64,000 bases of DNA from CAZGAQ01 sp964523405 (lineage in GTDB: Bacteria > Planctomycetota > Phycisphaerae > UBA1845 > Fen-1342): NCBI GenBank assembly GCA_964523405.1, contig CAZGAQ010000003.1, positions 62,001-126,000 on the forward strand. The letters are read 5' to 3'. Numbering within the stretch: position 1 is the first letter of the stretch; the number at the start of each line of letters is the position of its first letter. This document shows, in pieces, positions 8,030 to 17,776 of the stretch. The notes under the pieces are model-generated. The model was given only the letters and a program-made list of their open reading frames with translations, searched no databases and was not told where the DNA came from. The position numbers and the translations under genes were made by a program.

Positions 8030-9037
8030 TTACTCCGGCTGGATCCACTCCGCATACACCGCCGGCCCGAAAAATCGCGCCAGCCGCTCGTCCTGCGCCG
8101 TCCCGAACGTCAAGCCGTGAATGAACCCGTTCTTCTCCACCAGGACCGTGTGCCAGATCTTGTCGTACGGATTGTCGACGACGATCAGATCCAGCCGGCC
8201 GTCGTACCCGCGATACCGGCAGTACTCCGGGTACGTCTCCTCGTGCAGCGTCAGGTCCTTCCGCAAGCGTTCGAGCATCGCCTGCGTCTTGCGATACGTG
8301 CCGCCCGTCGGCCCGACCACGAGCTTACCGTCCACACGAATCCGCCGGTCATCGTAGCAGTACACGCCGAGATAGTGCCGCGACGAAGCCTCCAGCCACC
8401 GAATGAACTTGTCGCCGTGGTGATCGTCGTCGCTGTACCCGTAGTTCGCATCCAGGAAGACGATCCGCTCCATCCAATCCGGAATCTCTTCCGCATGATT
8501 CACGAACCCGAAGATGAAGCTCCCGCCGCCGCTGTGGCACGTCAGCTCCACCCTCGTGTGCGGTCCGAACGGTTCCCGCAGCGAATCCACCAGCCGCGCG
8601 ATCAGCGCCCCATTGTCCGGGTGCTTCGAACGCCACGCCGGCCAACTCCGCCCGCCCGCCTCGACATACGCCACCACCAGATTCTCGTCCGGAAGACTGT
8701 TACGCAGCAGCCGCGTCTGGGCCCCAATGTGCTGGATGAAGAAGTGCCAATCGACGCCCTCCGCCCGCTGCCGCCCGACTGTCTGGGCGATCGTGTTGCC
8801 GTTCGGCAGCGCGTAGATCACCAGCCGCGTTGGTTGGTTGGGGTCATAGCGCGTCGCCGCCGGCGCATTGATCAGCACGGCCACGTTCGGATCGAACGTG
8901 TAGCTGCGCACCTGCTCGTCGAAGTACGGGCTGCGTTCGAAACCCGCCAGCGCGCCCGGCGGCGCCGCATAGCCCGCCAGGCTGACGGACAGGTGGAGGG
9001 CACCGATCACGCTCGCGGCCAGACCTCGGAAACTCAT
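8030..9037 (-). CDS. Secreted alpha/beta-hydrolase-like protein
   Basis: 335 residues with an N-terminal signal peptide (MSFRGLAASVIGALHLSVSL, cleavage near AGYA). A nucleophile-elbow motif ELTCHSGGGSFIFGF places a candidate catalytic Ser at about residue 169 in the sequence H-S-G-G-G, and a conserved-looking core strand LVIYALPNGNTIAQTVG precedes it. Acidic residues (FLDANYGYSDDDHHGD) and a late His (FIHGLTFG) could complete a triad. The substrate is unknown; an esterase or lipase-like role in the periplasm is inferred. GAGGAGG lies about 8 bases before the ATG at 9037, which decides this start over the in-frame GTG at 9046. Confidence 0.65.
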   Translation of the reverse strand: MSFRGLAASVIGALHLSVSLAGYAAPPGALAGFERSPYFDEQVRSYTFDPNVAVLINAPAATRYDPNQPTRLVIYALPNGNTIAQTVGRQRAEGVDWHFFIQHIGAQTRLLRNSLPDENLVVAYVEAGGRSWPAWRSKHPDNGALIARLVDSLREPFGPHTRVELTCHSGGGSFIFGFVNHAEEIPDWMERIVFLDANYGYSDDDHHGDKFIRWLEASSRHYLGVYCYDDRRIRVDGKLVVGPTGGTYRKTQAMLERLRKDLTLHEETYPEYCRYRGYDGRLDLIVVDNPYDKIWHTVLVEKNGFIHGLTFGTAQDERLARFFGPAVYAEWIQPE

Positions 9038-9076
9038 GCTGCGCACCTCCTCAGAAACAGTACGCCGTGACGGGCC

Positions 9077-9865
9077 TTAGCGCGCCGCAGTATAGTCGCT
9101 CGGCGGCAGGTCCCGCAGCTTGCGCGCCGGCACCCCGCCCCACGCCTCGTTCTCCCCGATCACCGTGTTCGGCCGCACGATCGCCCCACCGTACACCACC
9201 GCGCCGCGCTTGATTGTACACCCGCTGTACACCAGCGCGTGCGCCCCGATCATCACGTCGTCCTCGATGACCGTCTTGCGCAGCTCCACCCCATCCCGGT
9301 ACTGCGTGTGCGCGATGATCGACGTCATGTTGCCCACAACCACGTTCCGCCCGATCTCCGTCAGATGCGGGTCTGGCATCGGCGGGTCCAGCACCAGCAC
9401 CGACCGGCTGCGCGGGCCGAAGACCCAACCCACCAGCCAGCAAAACGGCGGCAGATTCGCGAGGTGAAACAGCAGAAACGCGGGGAACGGCGGCTGCCCC
9501 TTGGCTTTCACCAGAATGCTGACCAGCGCCATTGACACCACCTGCCAAGTCACCCGTTGCCCCGGCGCCATCGTGTACGTCCCCTCCCGCGGCCCGCGCA
9601 ATAGCGCCCGCAGCACCAGCAGGTGCCCCAGGTACGCCACGTGGTACAGCAGCACGAAACGCCCGCAGAACGTGCTCCAGCGCAGGGCCTCGTGCAGGCC
9701 GGCATTCGCCAAGGGCTCCGTCGGCCACATGCGCAGCCACGTCAGCCCCAGGAACGTGAACGTCAGCGACGACGTCCACAGGTAGAAGCGCACGGCCGCT
9801 TCCAGCAGCAGAAACCCACGCAGCACGGGAGCGGAATTGCGCGTCCGGGCAGCCGTCGCCATCAT
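9077..9865 (-). CDS. Hexapeptide-repeat acyltransferase-like membrane protein
   Basis: A 262-residue protein. The N-terminal half has three or four hydrophobic segments (for example FYLWTSSLTFTFLGLTWL and FVLLYHVAYLGHLLVLRALL). The C-terminal third (about residues 165-250) is a left-handed beta-helix of hexapeptide repeats: IGRNVVVGNMTSIIAH, TVIEDDVMIGAHALVYSG, CTIKRGAVVYGGAIV, NTVIGENEAWGGVPARKL. The final GVPAR motif is characteristic of sugar O-acetyltransferases and serine acetyltransferase-like enzymes. A role in acylating a surface glycan or lipid is inferred from the membrane part. GGAGG lies 9 bases before the ATG at 9865. Confidence 0.72.
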   Translation of the reverse strand: MMATAARTRNSAPVLRGFLLLEAAVRFYLWTSSLTFTFLGLTWLRMWPTEPLANAGLHEALRWSTFCGRFVLLYHVAYLGHLLVLRALLRGPREGTYTMAPGQRVTWQVVSMALVSILVKAKGQPPFPAFLLFHLANLPPFCWLVGWVFGPRSRSVLVLDPPMPDPHLTEIGRNVVVGNMTSIIAHTQYRDGVELRKTVIEDDVMIGAHALVYSGCTIKRGAVVYGGAIVRPNTVIGENEAWGGVPARKLRDLPPSDYTAAR

Positions 9866-10039
9866 CGGTGAGTTCCTCCGGACAGCCAGTCGACCGGGCC
9901 CGGATCGGCCGCGCGCACCGCCCTACTCGGCCGCCTCCGCCCCGGTCGCGCCCCAGCGTACCCGCGAACGCCGGACACCGCCACGCCGCCTCAACCAGCG
10001 TCCCCCCGTCCGCCGATAAGGCAGCCGGGAGTGCCGTCG

Positions 10040-10897
10040 ATGCGCGCCAATACCGCCCGCTTGCTCATCACCTGCCCGGACCGCACCGGCATCATCGCCG
10101 CCGTCGCCGCCTTCCTCGCCCAGTACGATGGCAACATCCTCGACTCCGATCAGCACACCGACCCCGAGCACGGCCGGTTCTTCATGCGCGTCGAAGTCGA
10201 CCTGGCCGGCTTCCGCCTCACCCCGGCGAACTTCGCGACCGCCTGGCAACCCCTCGCCGACAAGTACCAGATGAGCTGGTGGGTGTACTGGGGCCACCTG
10301 CCCAAGCGGATGGCGGTGTTCGTCAGCCGCGAGAGCCACTGCCTGCTCGACCTGCTGTGGCGCTGGAAGAGCGGCGAGCTCCGCGCGGACATCCCCTGCG
10401 TCCTCGGCAACCACGCCGAACTGGCCGACATCGTCCGCGGCCTGGGCATCCCCTACTACCACCTGGAAATCACCCCTGAAAACCGTGTCACCCAGGAGCA
10501 GCGCGGCCTGGAACTGCTCCGCGAGCACCGCGTCGATTTCGTCGTGCTCGCACGCTACATGCGCATCCTGCCGCCCGACTACGTGGCCGCCTATCCCAAC
10601 CGCATCATCAACATCCACCACAGCTTCCTGCCGGCCTTCGCCGGGCCCAAACCCTACCGCCAGGCCTACGATCGCGGCGTGAAGATCATCGGCGCCACCA
10701 GCCATTACGTGACGCCCGTCCTCGACGACGGCCCCATCATCGCCCAGCAAACGCTGTCCATCAGCCACCGCGACACGGTCGACGATCTGATCCGCAAAGG
10801 CCGCGATCTGGAGCGCGTCGTCCTGGCCAGCGCCGTCCGCCTGCATATCGGCGACCGCATCCTCGTCAGCCGCAACAAGACCGTCGTCTTCGACTGA
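10040..10897 (+). CDS. purU: Formyltetrahydrofolate deformylase
   Basis: A 285-residue enzyme that hydrolyses 10-formyltetrahydrofolate to formate and tetrahydrofolate, supplying formate for purine synthesis and balancing one-carbon pools. An N-terminal ACT domain (LLITCPDRTGIIAAVAAFL, then the D-H-T segment DQHTDPEHGRFFMRVEVD) is followed by a formyltransferase-fold domain with ARYMRILP, the catalytic block IINIHHSFLPAFAG and the Asp-containing HYVTPVLDDGPII. The length is normal for PurU. ATG at 10040 has GGGAG 8 bases upstream; the GTG at 10031 is less likely. It is flanked by unrelated genes. Confidence 0.93.
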   Translation: MRANTARLLITCPDRTGIIAAVAAFLAQYDGNILDSDQHTDPEHGRFFMRVEVDLAGFRLTPANFATAWQPLADKYQMSWWVYWGHLPKRMAVFVSRESHCLLDLLWRWKSGELRADIPCVLGNHAELADIVRGLGIPYYHLEITPENRVTQEQRGLELLREHRVDFVVLARYMRILPPDYVAAYPNRIINIHHSFLPAFAGPKPYRQAYDRGVKIIGATSHYVTPVLDDGPIIAQQTLSISHRDTVDDLIRKGRDLERVVLASAVRLHIGDRILVSRNKTVVFD

Positions 10898-11111
10898 GCC
10901 CGCGCCCGCCCCCCCGCGGCCCGCACCTTTTTCTTGACGCGCCACCCCCCCACACCCTAGCATGCGTCTAGGCGCTGGATTCTCCGCGAATTCCTTTCGA
11001 CGCGCTCTCTTTGGAGGAGGAGCGACCCGCGTGCGCCCAGGCAGTACGCACTTCGTGCGGGCTGAGTACTCATCACGTCACCTTCGCGGCCACGCCCAGG
11101 AGGAACACTCC

Positions 11112-11624
11112 ATGCGGCAGCTTTTTATTGTGGCGGCTCTCACGGCAGGCCTCGTGCTCGCGGCGGCCCCGGCCCTGGCGGACTTTTCCGGCCAGACCAT
11201 CCTCGGCCCCCTGACCCTCGGCAGCGTCGTCAACGGCAACACCGTCGGCGCCACTGACGACAACGACGGCATCACCAGCGGCATGCACATCTTCAACATC
11301 TGGAACGGCCCGGATGACGTGTATGCCCTGAACTGGACCGGCGGCGACATGGCCCTGCAACTCGTCTACAACAACACGCTCGCCGACCTCGACCTGTTCC
11401 TGTACACGCCGGACAGCCTCGATGACTCCGGCAACTTCAGCATCATCAACTCCGGCATCGAAGATATCGCCTATCCCGGCGGTGCGGCCGGCACGTATTA
11501 CGTCCTGATCGACAGTCCGGACGCCGCGACCGCGGGCGCGTACACCCTGAGCGTCACGCCCGAGCCGAGCATGCTCGCGCTCGTCGGCCTGGGCGCGGCC
11601 CTGTGCGCACGACGCGGGCGATAG
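11112..11624 (+). CDS. Small secreted PEP-CTERM protein
   Basis: 170 residues with a classic signal peptide (MRQLFIVAALTAGLVLAAAP-ALA) and a C-terminal PEP-CTERM sorting tail: TPEPSMLALVGLGAALCARR, i.e. Pro-Glu-Pro, one hydrophobic helix and an Arg-rich end, recognised in many Gram-negative-type bacteria by an exosortase. The middle resembles bacterial pre-peptidase C-terminal beta-sandwich domains (ALQLVYNNTLADLDLFLYTP, GTYYVLIDSPDA). It is probably exported and anchored or released at the surface. AGGAGG lies 8 bases before the ATG. A weak TTGACG/TAGCAT pair at 10934/10958 may be its promoter. Confidence 0.85.
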   Translation: MRQLFIVAALTAGLVLAAAPALADFSGQTILGPLTLGSVVNGNTVGATDDNDGITSGMHIFNIWNGPDDVYALNWTGGDMALQLVYNNTLADLDLFLYTPDSLDDSGNFSIINSGIEDIAYPGGAAGTYYVLIDSPDAATAGAYTLSVTPEPSMLALVGLGAALCARRGR

Positions 11625-11806
11625 CGCCTCGCTGCCAGCGCTCGCGGCACCCCCTCCCGGGGCGCGCGACAACCTGTCCGTGTCCGTCAACGTCGTCGGC
11701 CGCGGCGCCCCACGGGGGCGTAGCCGCCGGCGCGCCGCCCGGGGGTGTGGGGGGGGGTGGTGGCGCCTTCCGGCAGCACCCCGCGCCAGCGGGCGAGGAG
11801 GCCGAC

Positions 11807-11816
11807 NNNNNNNNNN
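11807..11816. other. Assembly gap (10 N)
   Basis: Ten consecutive N, a standard placeholder for a scaffold join of unknown true length. The flank is a G-rich tract likely to break assemblies. Synteny across this point is not proven. Confidence 0.98.
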
Positions 11817-12174
11817 CCTCGGGCGATTCGCGGCCGACGCGCCGCCGGTGGTTCACGGGTAGCTTGGCACGCTCCGGCCACCAGAGTTTTGGCTCTCTGT
11901 GACTCGGCTGCCTCGTTGCGGCCCTCGATCCATGCGTCGACTTTCGCCATGCGCGGCAGCGGAGTCGCCGCACACGGCCCGTTCAATTCCCGAATCCGTG
12001 TATCCGTGCTTCGGGTCACCTTCCCCCAGCAGCTCGCGTACCGCGCACGATCCGGCTCCGGTCATTCTCGCGCTTTCTCCTGTACACGTTTTCACGCCTC
12101 GCCTGTCCCCTGTCCCTTGCCCCCGGTGCCCCGGCTTCCTGATACCCTGGCCAATTTCTTGCCCCCCCGCCGCG

Positions 12175-12204
12175 TTGACGTGCCCCCGATCATTTCGCTA
12201 TCAT
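12175..12204 (+). promoter_or_regulatory. Probable rpsA promoter
   Basis: TTGACG (12175-12180), an 18-base spacer and TATCAT (12199-12204) form the best sigma-70-type promoter in the window, as expected for a highly expressed ribosomal gene. It implies a leader of about 135 bases before the ATG at 12348, room enough for autogenous control. Confidence 0.55.
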
Positions 12205-12347
12205 GATTGATCTGCCGCTCAGGAGGCGCCGGGAGTTCCGGTGCGACGGCAGGGGCTTCGCAACCCCACCCCCGCGACGAGCCCGGTTTCCTTACCGCGC
12301 GACCGCGTGTCGTGCGCGGCCGCTTCGTCGCTACAGCAGGACCCGCA

Positions 12348-14105
<1,758 letters not shown>

Positions 14106-14114
14106 TCCCGGACT

Positions 14115-14135
14115 CCTCTCCCTCTCAGGGAGAGG
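14115..14135. repeat. Short hairpin repeat, CCTCTCCCT family, copy 1
   Basis: A 9-bp perfect stem (CCTCTCCCT / AGGGAGAGG) with a 3-base loop, followed by ACGGGTGAGGGT. A second copy at 35966-35986 has the same stem size, loop and trailing GGGTG motif. Confidence 0.6.
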
Positions 14136-14168
14136 ACGGGTGAGGGTAAAATGCCCTCCCCTACACCG

Positions 14169-14186
14169 TCAGGCCTCCGTGCCTGA
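14169..14186 (-). repeat. Dispersed palindromic repeat (minus orientation)
   Basis: TCAGGCCTCCGTGCCTGA is the exact reverse complement of the copy at 24718-24735. It is a 6-bp stem with a 6-base loop, one of a family of intergenic hairpins in this window. Confidence 0.6.
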
Positions 14187-14207
14187 TGAATCGAATGCGC
14201 AACTCGC

Positions 14208-14232
14208 GAACCCCGCCCCTCGGGCGGGGTTC
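14208..14232 (+). terminator. Intrinsic terminator after rpsA
   Basis: A perfect 11-bp G+C-rich stem (GAACCCCGCCC / GGGCGGGGTTC) with a CTC loop, followed by TTCTTG. It lies 100 bp after rpsA and just before the convergent zinc-ribbon gene, so it may serve both strands. Confidence 0.75.
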
Positions 14233-14247
14233 TTCTTGCGCCCCGCG

Positions 14248-14604
14248 CTATTCCCCGCGCCGCTGGTATGCCGTCCCGCACTCGGGGCACAAGCCCTCCG
14301 GCGGTAGGCCGGTGATCTCATAGCCGCACTCGTGGCAGTAGGGGCGATTGGAAGGGATCGCGCGATCCACAATCCACTTGCCGCCGAAGAAGAGGTAGAG
14401 GCCGGCGATGGTGGTGGCCATTTCCATCAGGAACGTCTGAAGTCGCCAGTCCAACAGTCCACTCGACGAGCCCCCCCAAACACCGACGCTGAGCAGGGTG
14501 AGGGCCAGTGCGCCCAGATTGACGAGCAGTTGCGGCAAGCTCTGGGCAATCAGAAAGACACCGATGGCTCGCAGGGCAAGACGGAAGGCGGTTTTGTATT
14601 TCAT
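14248..14604 (-). CDS. Small membrane protein with C-terminal zinc ribbon
   Basis: 118 residues with three hydrophobic segments (about 8-30, 35-50 and 58-80) and a C-terminal ribbon CHECGYEITGLPPEGLCPEC, of the same pattern as in the proteins at 1244 and 36548. Function is unknown; the repeated association of this ribbon with membrane helices suggests metal- or partner-dependent membrane proteins. The ATG at 14604 has GGGGAG about 6 bases upstream and begins at a basic residue run before the first helix; a longer frame to 14802 runs through the repeat region and is rejected. Confidence 0.7.
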   Translation of the reverse strand: MKYKTAFRLALRAIGVFLIAQSLPQLLVNLGALALTLLSVGVWGGSSSGLLDWRLQTFLMEMATTIAGLYLFFGGKWIVDRAIPSNRPYCHECGYEITGLPPEGLCPECGTAYQRRGE

Positions 14605-14732
14605 GGTTGCTCCCCGGTCGCGGTAGTTCGGCGCCGCGGCGCCAAAAGGGCGGCCGGAAACGAATCCGCCCGCCCGCGGTTGAGAGATGAACGTATCGTC
14701 CGGAAGGAGCCGCGACAAGGGCGCGACGAAAT

Positions 14733-14798
14733 GCTGGGCTAAGGTCGGAGCGGCGGGCTCGGCAAACGAAGCACGCCCGGCGCCGACCTTAGCCCAGC
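14733..14798. repeat. Inverted repeat GCTGGGCTAAGG family, copy 1
   Basis: Arms GCTGGGCTAAGGTCGG (14733-14748) and CCGACCTTAGCCCAGC (14783-14798) are perfect 16-bp complements separated by 34 bases. A related pair occurs at 27396-27460. Confidence 0.65.
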
Positions 14799-14874
14799 CC
14801 ACAAATTCCGGTGCCCGCCACGAATCCGCAAATCCCGGTGTCGACCACGAATCCCGGTATCAACCGCGTTCAAC

Positions 14875-14901
14875 GTCGGCCACAGGGGGCCGACGCTACG
14901 G
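14875..14901 (+). repeat. Dispersed palindromic repeat with ACGCTACGG-type tail
   Basis: GTCGGCC-ACAGGG-GGCCGAC (7-bp stem, 6-base loop) followed by GCTACGG. It is one of about seven related hairpins in intergenic DNA of this window. Confidence 0.6.
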
Positions 14902-14948
14902 CAAAGCTCGGGTCCAGAAAGCTCGCGGCCGGCGCGTTGCGTTCGACG

Positions 14949-16124
14949 CTACAGCTTTACCCACGCGCCGCCCTGCTGGTGGCTCTTCACGGCCGCGTCG
15001 ATAAACGCGATGCCCATCCGGCCGTCCTCGACGTTGGCGTACTTGCTGCCGTCGCAGTGGAACGGCTGCTTGTCCTGGTACGCCCGCACGTCCTGCTCGA
15101 AGCAGCGGTGCAGCCGGGCGAATGCATCGTGGAACGCCTCGGGGTGGCCGGAGGGGATGTTCGGTTCGGCCATCAGGTCCGCGGGCAGCTCGCCCAGGAA
15201 GCCGTCGTTGGCGCTGACCGCGCCGCGCCAGTACACGCGGTCGGGCTGGCCGGTCAGGCGGACAATGACCTGCTCCGGCGTCTCCTGCACCCAGACCAAT
15301 GAGCCGCGCGTGCCGTTGATCTCGATGCCCAGGTCGTTCTTGTGGCCGATCGCAATCTGCGACGCGCGGACGAGCGCCTTGCCGCCGTTGGACAGCTCGC
15401 AATACGCGGTGAAATGGTCGTCGAGTTGGCGACCCGCGACAAACGTTTCCAGGTCGGCGTGCAGCCGGCGGACGTCGAGGCCGGTCGTGTAGCGGAGCTG
15501 CATGAGGGCGTGCGTGCCGATGTCGCCGCCGCAGCAACTCGCCCCGGCGCGGCGCGGATCGACGCGCCATTCGGCCTGGACGACGCCCTGGTCCTCCGCG
15601 CGCGCGGCCAGCCAGCCCTGCAGGTAGTACGCGTCGACCCAACGGATGTCGCCGAGCAGTCCGCTGCGCACGATGAAGCGCGAAAAGCGGCTGGTCCAAT
15701 GCCCGAGATACGTGTGCGCGACGCCGAACGGAATGCGGTGCTTCTGCACGGCCGCCACGAGCTGGTCGGCCTGCTCGAGCGTGACGGTCAGCGGCTTCTC
15801 GCAGAAGACCGGGATGCCGGCCTGGATGCACTTCATCGCGGGGTCGAAGTGCACATGGTTCGGCGTGACGATGAGGACGTAATCGAGGCGCTGGCCGACG
15901 GGGAGGCGGGCCTGGTCGGCGATGAGCTCGTCATAGCTGCCGTAGCCCTTGATGGGGTAGGGCCAGTTCTCGGCCTCGGCCAGGGCGACCTTGGGATCGG
16001 GGTGGAGGGCGGCCGCCACGACGCGGCGGGTGCCGTCAAAGTGGATCGCACGCTGGTGGGGGTGGACGATAAAGGCCCCGGCTCCGCCGCCGATCAGACC
16101 GACATTCAGGGGACGCTTAGCCAT
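14949..16124 (-). CDS. Gfo/Idh/MocA family oxidoreductase
   Basis: A 391-residue NAD(P)-dependent sugar/inositol dehydrogenase-type enzyme. The N-terminal Rossmann fold starts with NVGLIGGGAGAFIVHPHQRA; the family motif PVFCEKPLTVTLEQADQLV carries the catalytic Glu-Lys-Pro, and the C-terminal alpha/beta domain has GGDIGTHALMQLRYTTGLDV with the usual active-site His. The substrate cannot be told from sequence; paralogues oxidise or isomerise sugars and cyclitols. AAGGAGG lies about 6 bases before the ATG at 16124, which rules out the upstream in-frame start at 16169. It has no export signal, unlike the paralogue at 57822. Confidence 0.88.
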   Translation of the reverse strand: MAKRPLNVGLIGGGAGAFIVHPHQRAIHFDGTRRVVAAALHPDPKVALAEAENWPYPIKGYGSYDELIADQARLPVGQRLDYVLIVTPNHVHFDPAMKCIQAGIPVFCEKPLTVTLEQADQLVAAVQKHRIPFGVAHTYLGHWTSRFSRFIVRSGLLGDIRWVDAYYLQGWLAARAEDQGVVQAEWRVDPRRAGASCCGGDIGTHALMQLRYTTGLDVRRLHADLETFVAGRQLDDHFTAYCELSNGGKALVRASQIAIGHKNDLGIEINGTRGSLVWVQETPEQVIVRLTGQPDRVYWRGAVSANDGFLGELPADLMAEPNIPSGHPEAFHDAFARLHRCFEQDVRAYQDKQPFHCDGSKYANVEDGRMGIAFIDAAVKSHQQGGAWVKL

Positions 16125-16349
16125 GCTGGCCTCCTTGGTCCGCGCCACGGACCGGACAATCGCGGGCACATGGTCCGCCGCCTGGACCGCGCGATGGTGC
16201 CGCAGCGGTTCACCACGCAGCCCCTGCGACCGCGACCGTGCGGGAGATTGTGCGGCGCGGCCGCTGGTTGCACAAGCGCCAGACCCTTCCGCTCAATAGG
16301 GCCATGGGCGGGACCAACCGGGGCGGTCGCACGCGCACCGGCGCCGCGG

Positions 16350-16355
16350 TAAAAT
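16350..16355 (+). promoter_or_regulatory. Probable -10 box just before dnaJ-like gene
   Basis: TAAAAT ends 6 bases before the ATG at 16362, so transcription would begin at or beside the start codon (a leaderless mRNA). No Shine-Dalgarno is present in front of this gene, which is consistent. Confidence 0.4.
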
Positions 16356-16361
16356 CCGGGT

Positions 16362-17300
16362 ATGCCGAACAAGGACCCGTACGACATTCTCGGGGTCAGC
16401 CGCACTGCCAAGCCGGAGGAAATCAAGCAGGCCTATCGCCGGCTTGCCAAGCAGTGGCACCCCGACCGCAACCCGAAGAATCGCGAGGCGGCCGAAGCCA
16501 AGTTCAAGGAAATTCAGGCGGCGTATGAAGTCCTGGGGGATCCCGAGAAGCGTGCTCAGTACGACCAGTTCGGGGCCGGCGGCCCCATGCCCGAGTATCA
16601 GACGTGGACCAGTCGGGGGGGCGGCGTCCAGGACATCCCGTTCGACATCGGCTCCATGGGCGACCTCTCCAGCATCTTCGAGCAGTTCTTCAGCCGGGGC
16701 ATGGGCGGCGGCCGGACACGCCGACGCGGCGGCCCGGCGCGGGGGATGGGACCGCGCGGCCAGGACATCGACTTCGACGCGGAACTGACGCTGGAAGAGG
16801 CGCTGCGCGGGACGGAGCGGGAGGTCCTGCTGACCGGCCCGGAGGGGCACGAGGAGCGGATCCGCGTGCGCGTGCCGGCAGGCGTGGAGGACGGCCAGCG
16901 CGTGCGCGTCCGCGGCAAGGGACAGGATGGGCCCGGCGGGCGGGGCGACTTGATGATTCGCTGCCATATCCGGCCGCACCCGATCTTCAGGCGGGACGGG
17001 CGCGATCTGCTGGTGGATCTGCGCCTGACGTTCGCCGAGGCCGCTTTCGGCACGCAGGTGGAGATTCCGACGCTCGACGGCAACACGGTCGTGAAGGTGC
17101 CGCCCGGCACGTCGGGCGGGACGAAGCTGCGGCTGCGGGGACGCGGCGTGCGGCTGCCCAACGGCGAGGCGGGTGACTTGTACGCCGTCGTCCGCATCGC
17201 GGTGCCGCGGGAACTGACGCCCCGCGCGCGGGAGCTGATCGAGGAGCTGGAGCGCGAGCTCCATCTGCATCCGCGCCAAGCCTTCGGACAGGCAAAGTGA
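16362..17300 (+). CDS. DnaJ-class co-chaperone (CbpA-type, no zinc finger)
   Basis: 312 residues. An N-terminal J domain (residues 4-70) has the HPD tripeptide in KQWHPDRNPKN, needed to stimulate the DnaK ATPase. A Gly/Arg-rich linker (about 85-135) is followed directly by the two C-terminal substrate-binding beta domains (DIDFDAELTLEEALRGTERE; HPIFRRDGRDLLVDLRLTF). The four CxxCxGxG zinc-finger repeats of true DnaJ are absent, the CbpA/DjlA-like arrangement. It probably acts with a DnaK encoded elsewhere. Two small genes of unknown function follow closely (7 bp and 4 bp gaps), suggesting one transcript. Confidence 0.9.
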   Translation: MPNKDPYDILGVSRTAKPEEIKQAYRRLAKQWHPDRNPKNREAAEAKFKEIQAAYEVLGDPEKRAQYDQFGAGGPMPEYQTWTSRGGGVQDIPFDIGSMGDLSSIFEQFFSRGMGGGRTRRRGGPARGMGPRGQDIDFDAELTLEEALRGTEREVLLTGPEGHEERIRVRVPAGVEDGQRVRVRGKGQDGPGGRGDLMIRCHIRPHPIFRRDGRDLLVDLRLTFAEAAFGTQVEIPTLDGNTVVKVPPGTSGGTKLRLRGRGVRLPNGEAGDLYAVVRIAVPRELTPRARELIEELERELHLHPRQAFGQAK

Positions 17301-17307
17301 GGTACTG

Positions 17308-17772
17308 ATGCCGCGCTCGCCCGGGCCGACTTACGGACGCGCTGCCATGCTCGGCGTGCTGATCGCGCTCGTGCTGACGGTCAGCGCAGGCGTATATATG
17401 TTCATGGCCCGGTACGCAACGGATGCGCTACCGGAAGATCCGCTGGCGGCGGACCCGCAGGCCGAACTGCAGCAGGTGAAGCGGCTGATTCTCTTGCTGA
17501 CCATCCTGCTGATCTCGTGCCTGCTGATCCTGCTGTTCGTGGTGGGGTCCTATCTGCTGATCCGCGTCGGGCGCTTCGTCCGGCAACCGGTGGCCGGCAA
17601 GCCCACCGAATACGTGGATGCGTGGCAGCAGTACCGCCTGACGGACGAGCAGATCGCCGCCGCGACCGCCGAACCACCATCGAGTGGCGGCGCGCCCGGC
17701 GGGCCTCCCGCGCCCCCGGACCCGGCCGATCCCAATCCCCCCGGACCGATTCCACCCCACAGGAAGGACTAA
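17308..17772 (+). CDS. Two-helix membrane protein of unknown function
   Basis: 154 residues: a helix at about 14-34 (LGVLIALVLTVSAGVYMFMA), a short acidic loop, a second helix at about 60-85 (LILLLTILLISCLLILLFVV), a charged cytosolic-looking segment, and a Pro/Gly-rich tail (GGAPGGPPAPPDPADPNPPG). GAGG is 6 bases before the ATG, overlapping the end of the dnaJ-like gene. The next gene starts 4 bp downstream. No family was recognised. By position it belongs to the same operon as the co-chaperone and the TPR protein. Confidence 0.65.
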   Translation: MPRSPGPTYGRAAMLGVLIALVLTVSAGVYMFMARYATDALPEDPLAADPQAELQQVKRLILLLTILLISCLLILLFVVGSYLLIRVGRFVRQPVAGKPTEYVDAWQQYRLTDEQIAAATAEPPSSGGAPGGPPAPPDPADPNPPGPIPPHRKD

Positions 17773-17776
17773 GCGT

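Larger units (their letters stand above)
11625..12347. other. Gene-free stretch with a scaffold gap
   Basis: 723 bases between the PEP-CTERM gene and rpsA with no convincing coding frame. The first half is extremely G+C-rich with G runs (around 11735-11765) next to the N gap. The only recognisable signal is the rpsA promoter near its end. Unknown sequence may be missing at the N run. Confidence 0.6.
14605..14948. other. Gene-free stretch carrying repeats
   Basis: 344 bases between two minus-strand genes. It contains the inverted repeat at 14733-14798, a pair of near-identical CCACGAATCC words (14819 and 14846), and the dispersed palindrome at 14875-14901. No coding frame was found. Confidence 0.55.
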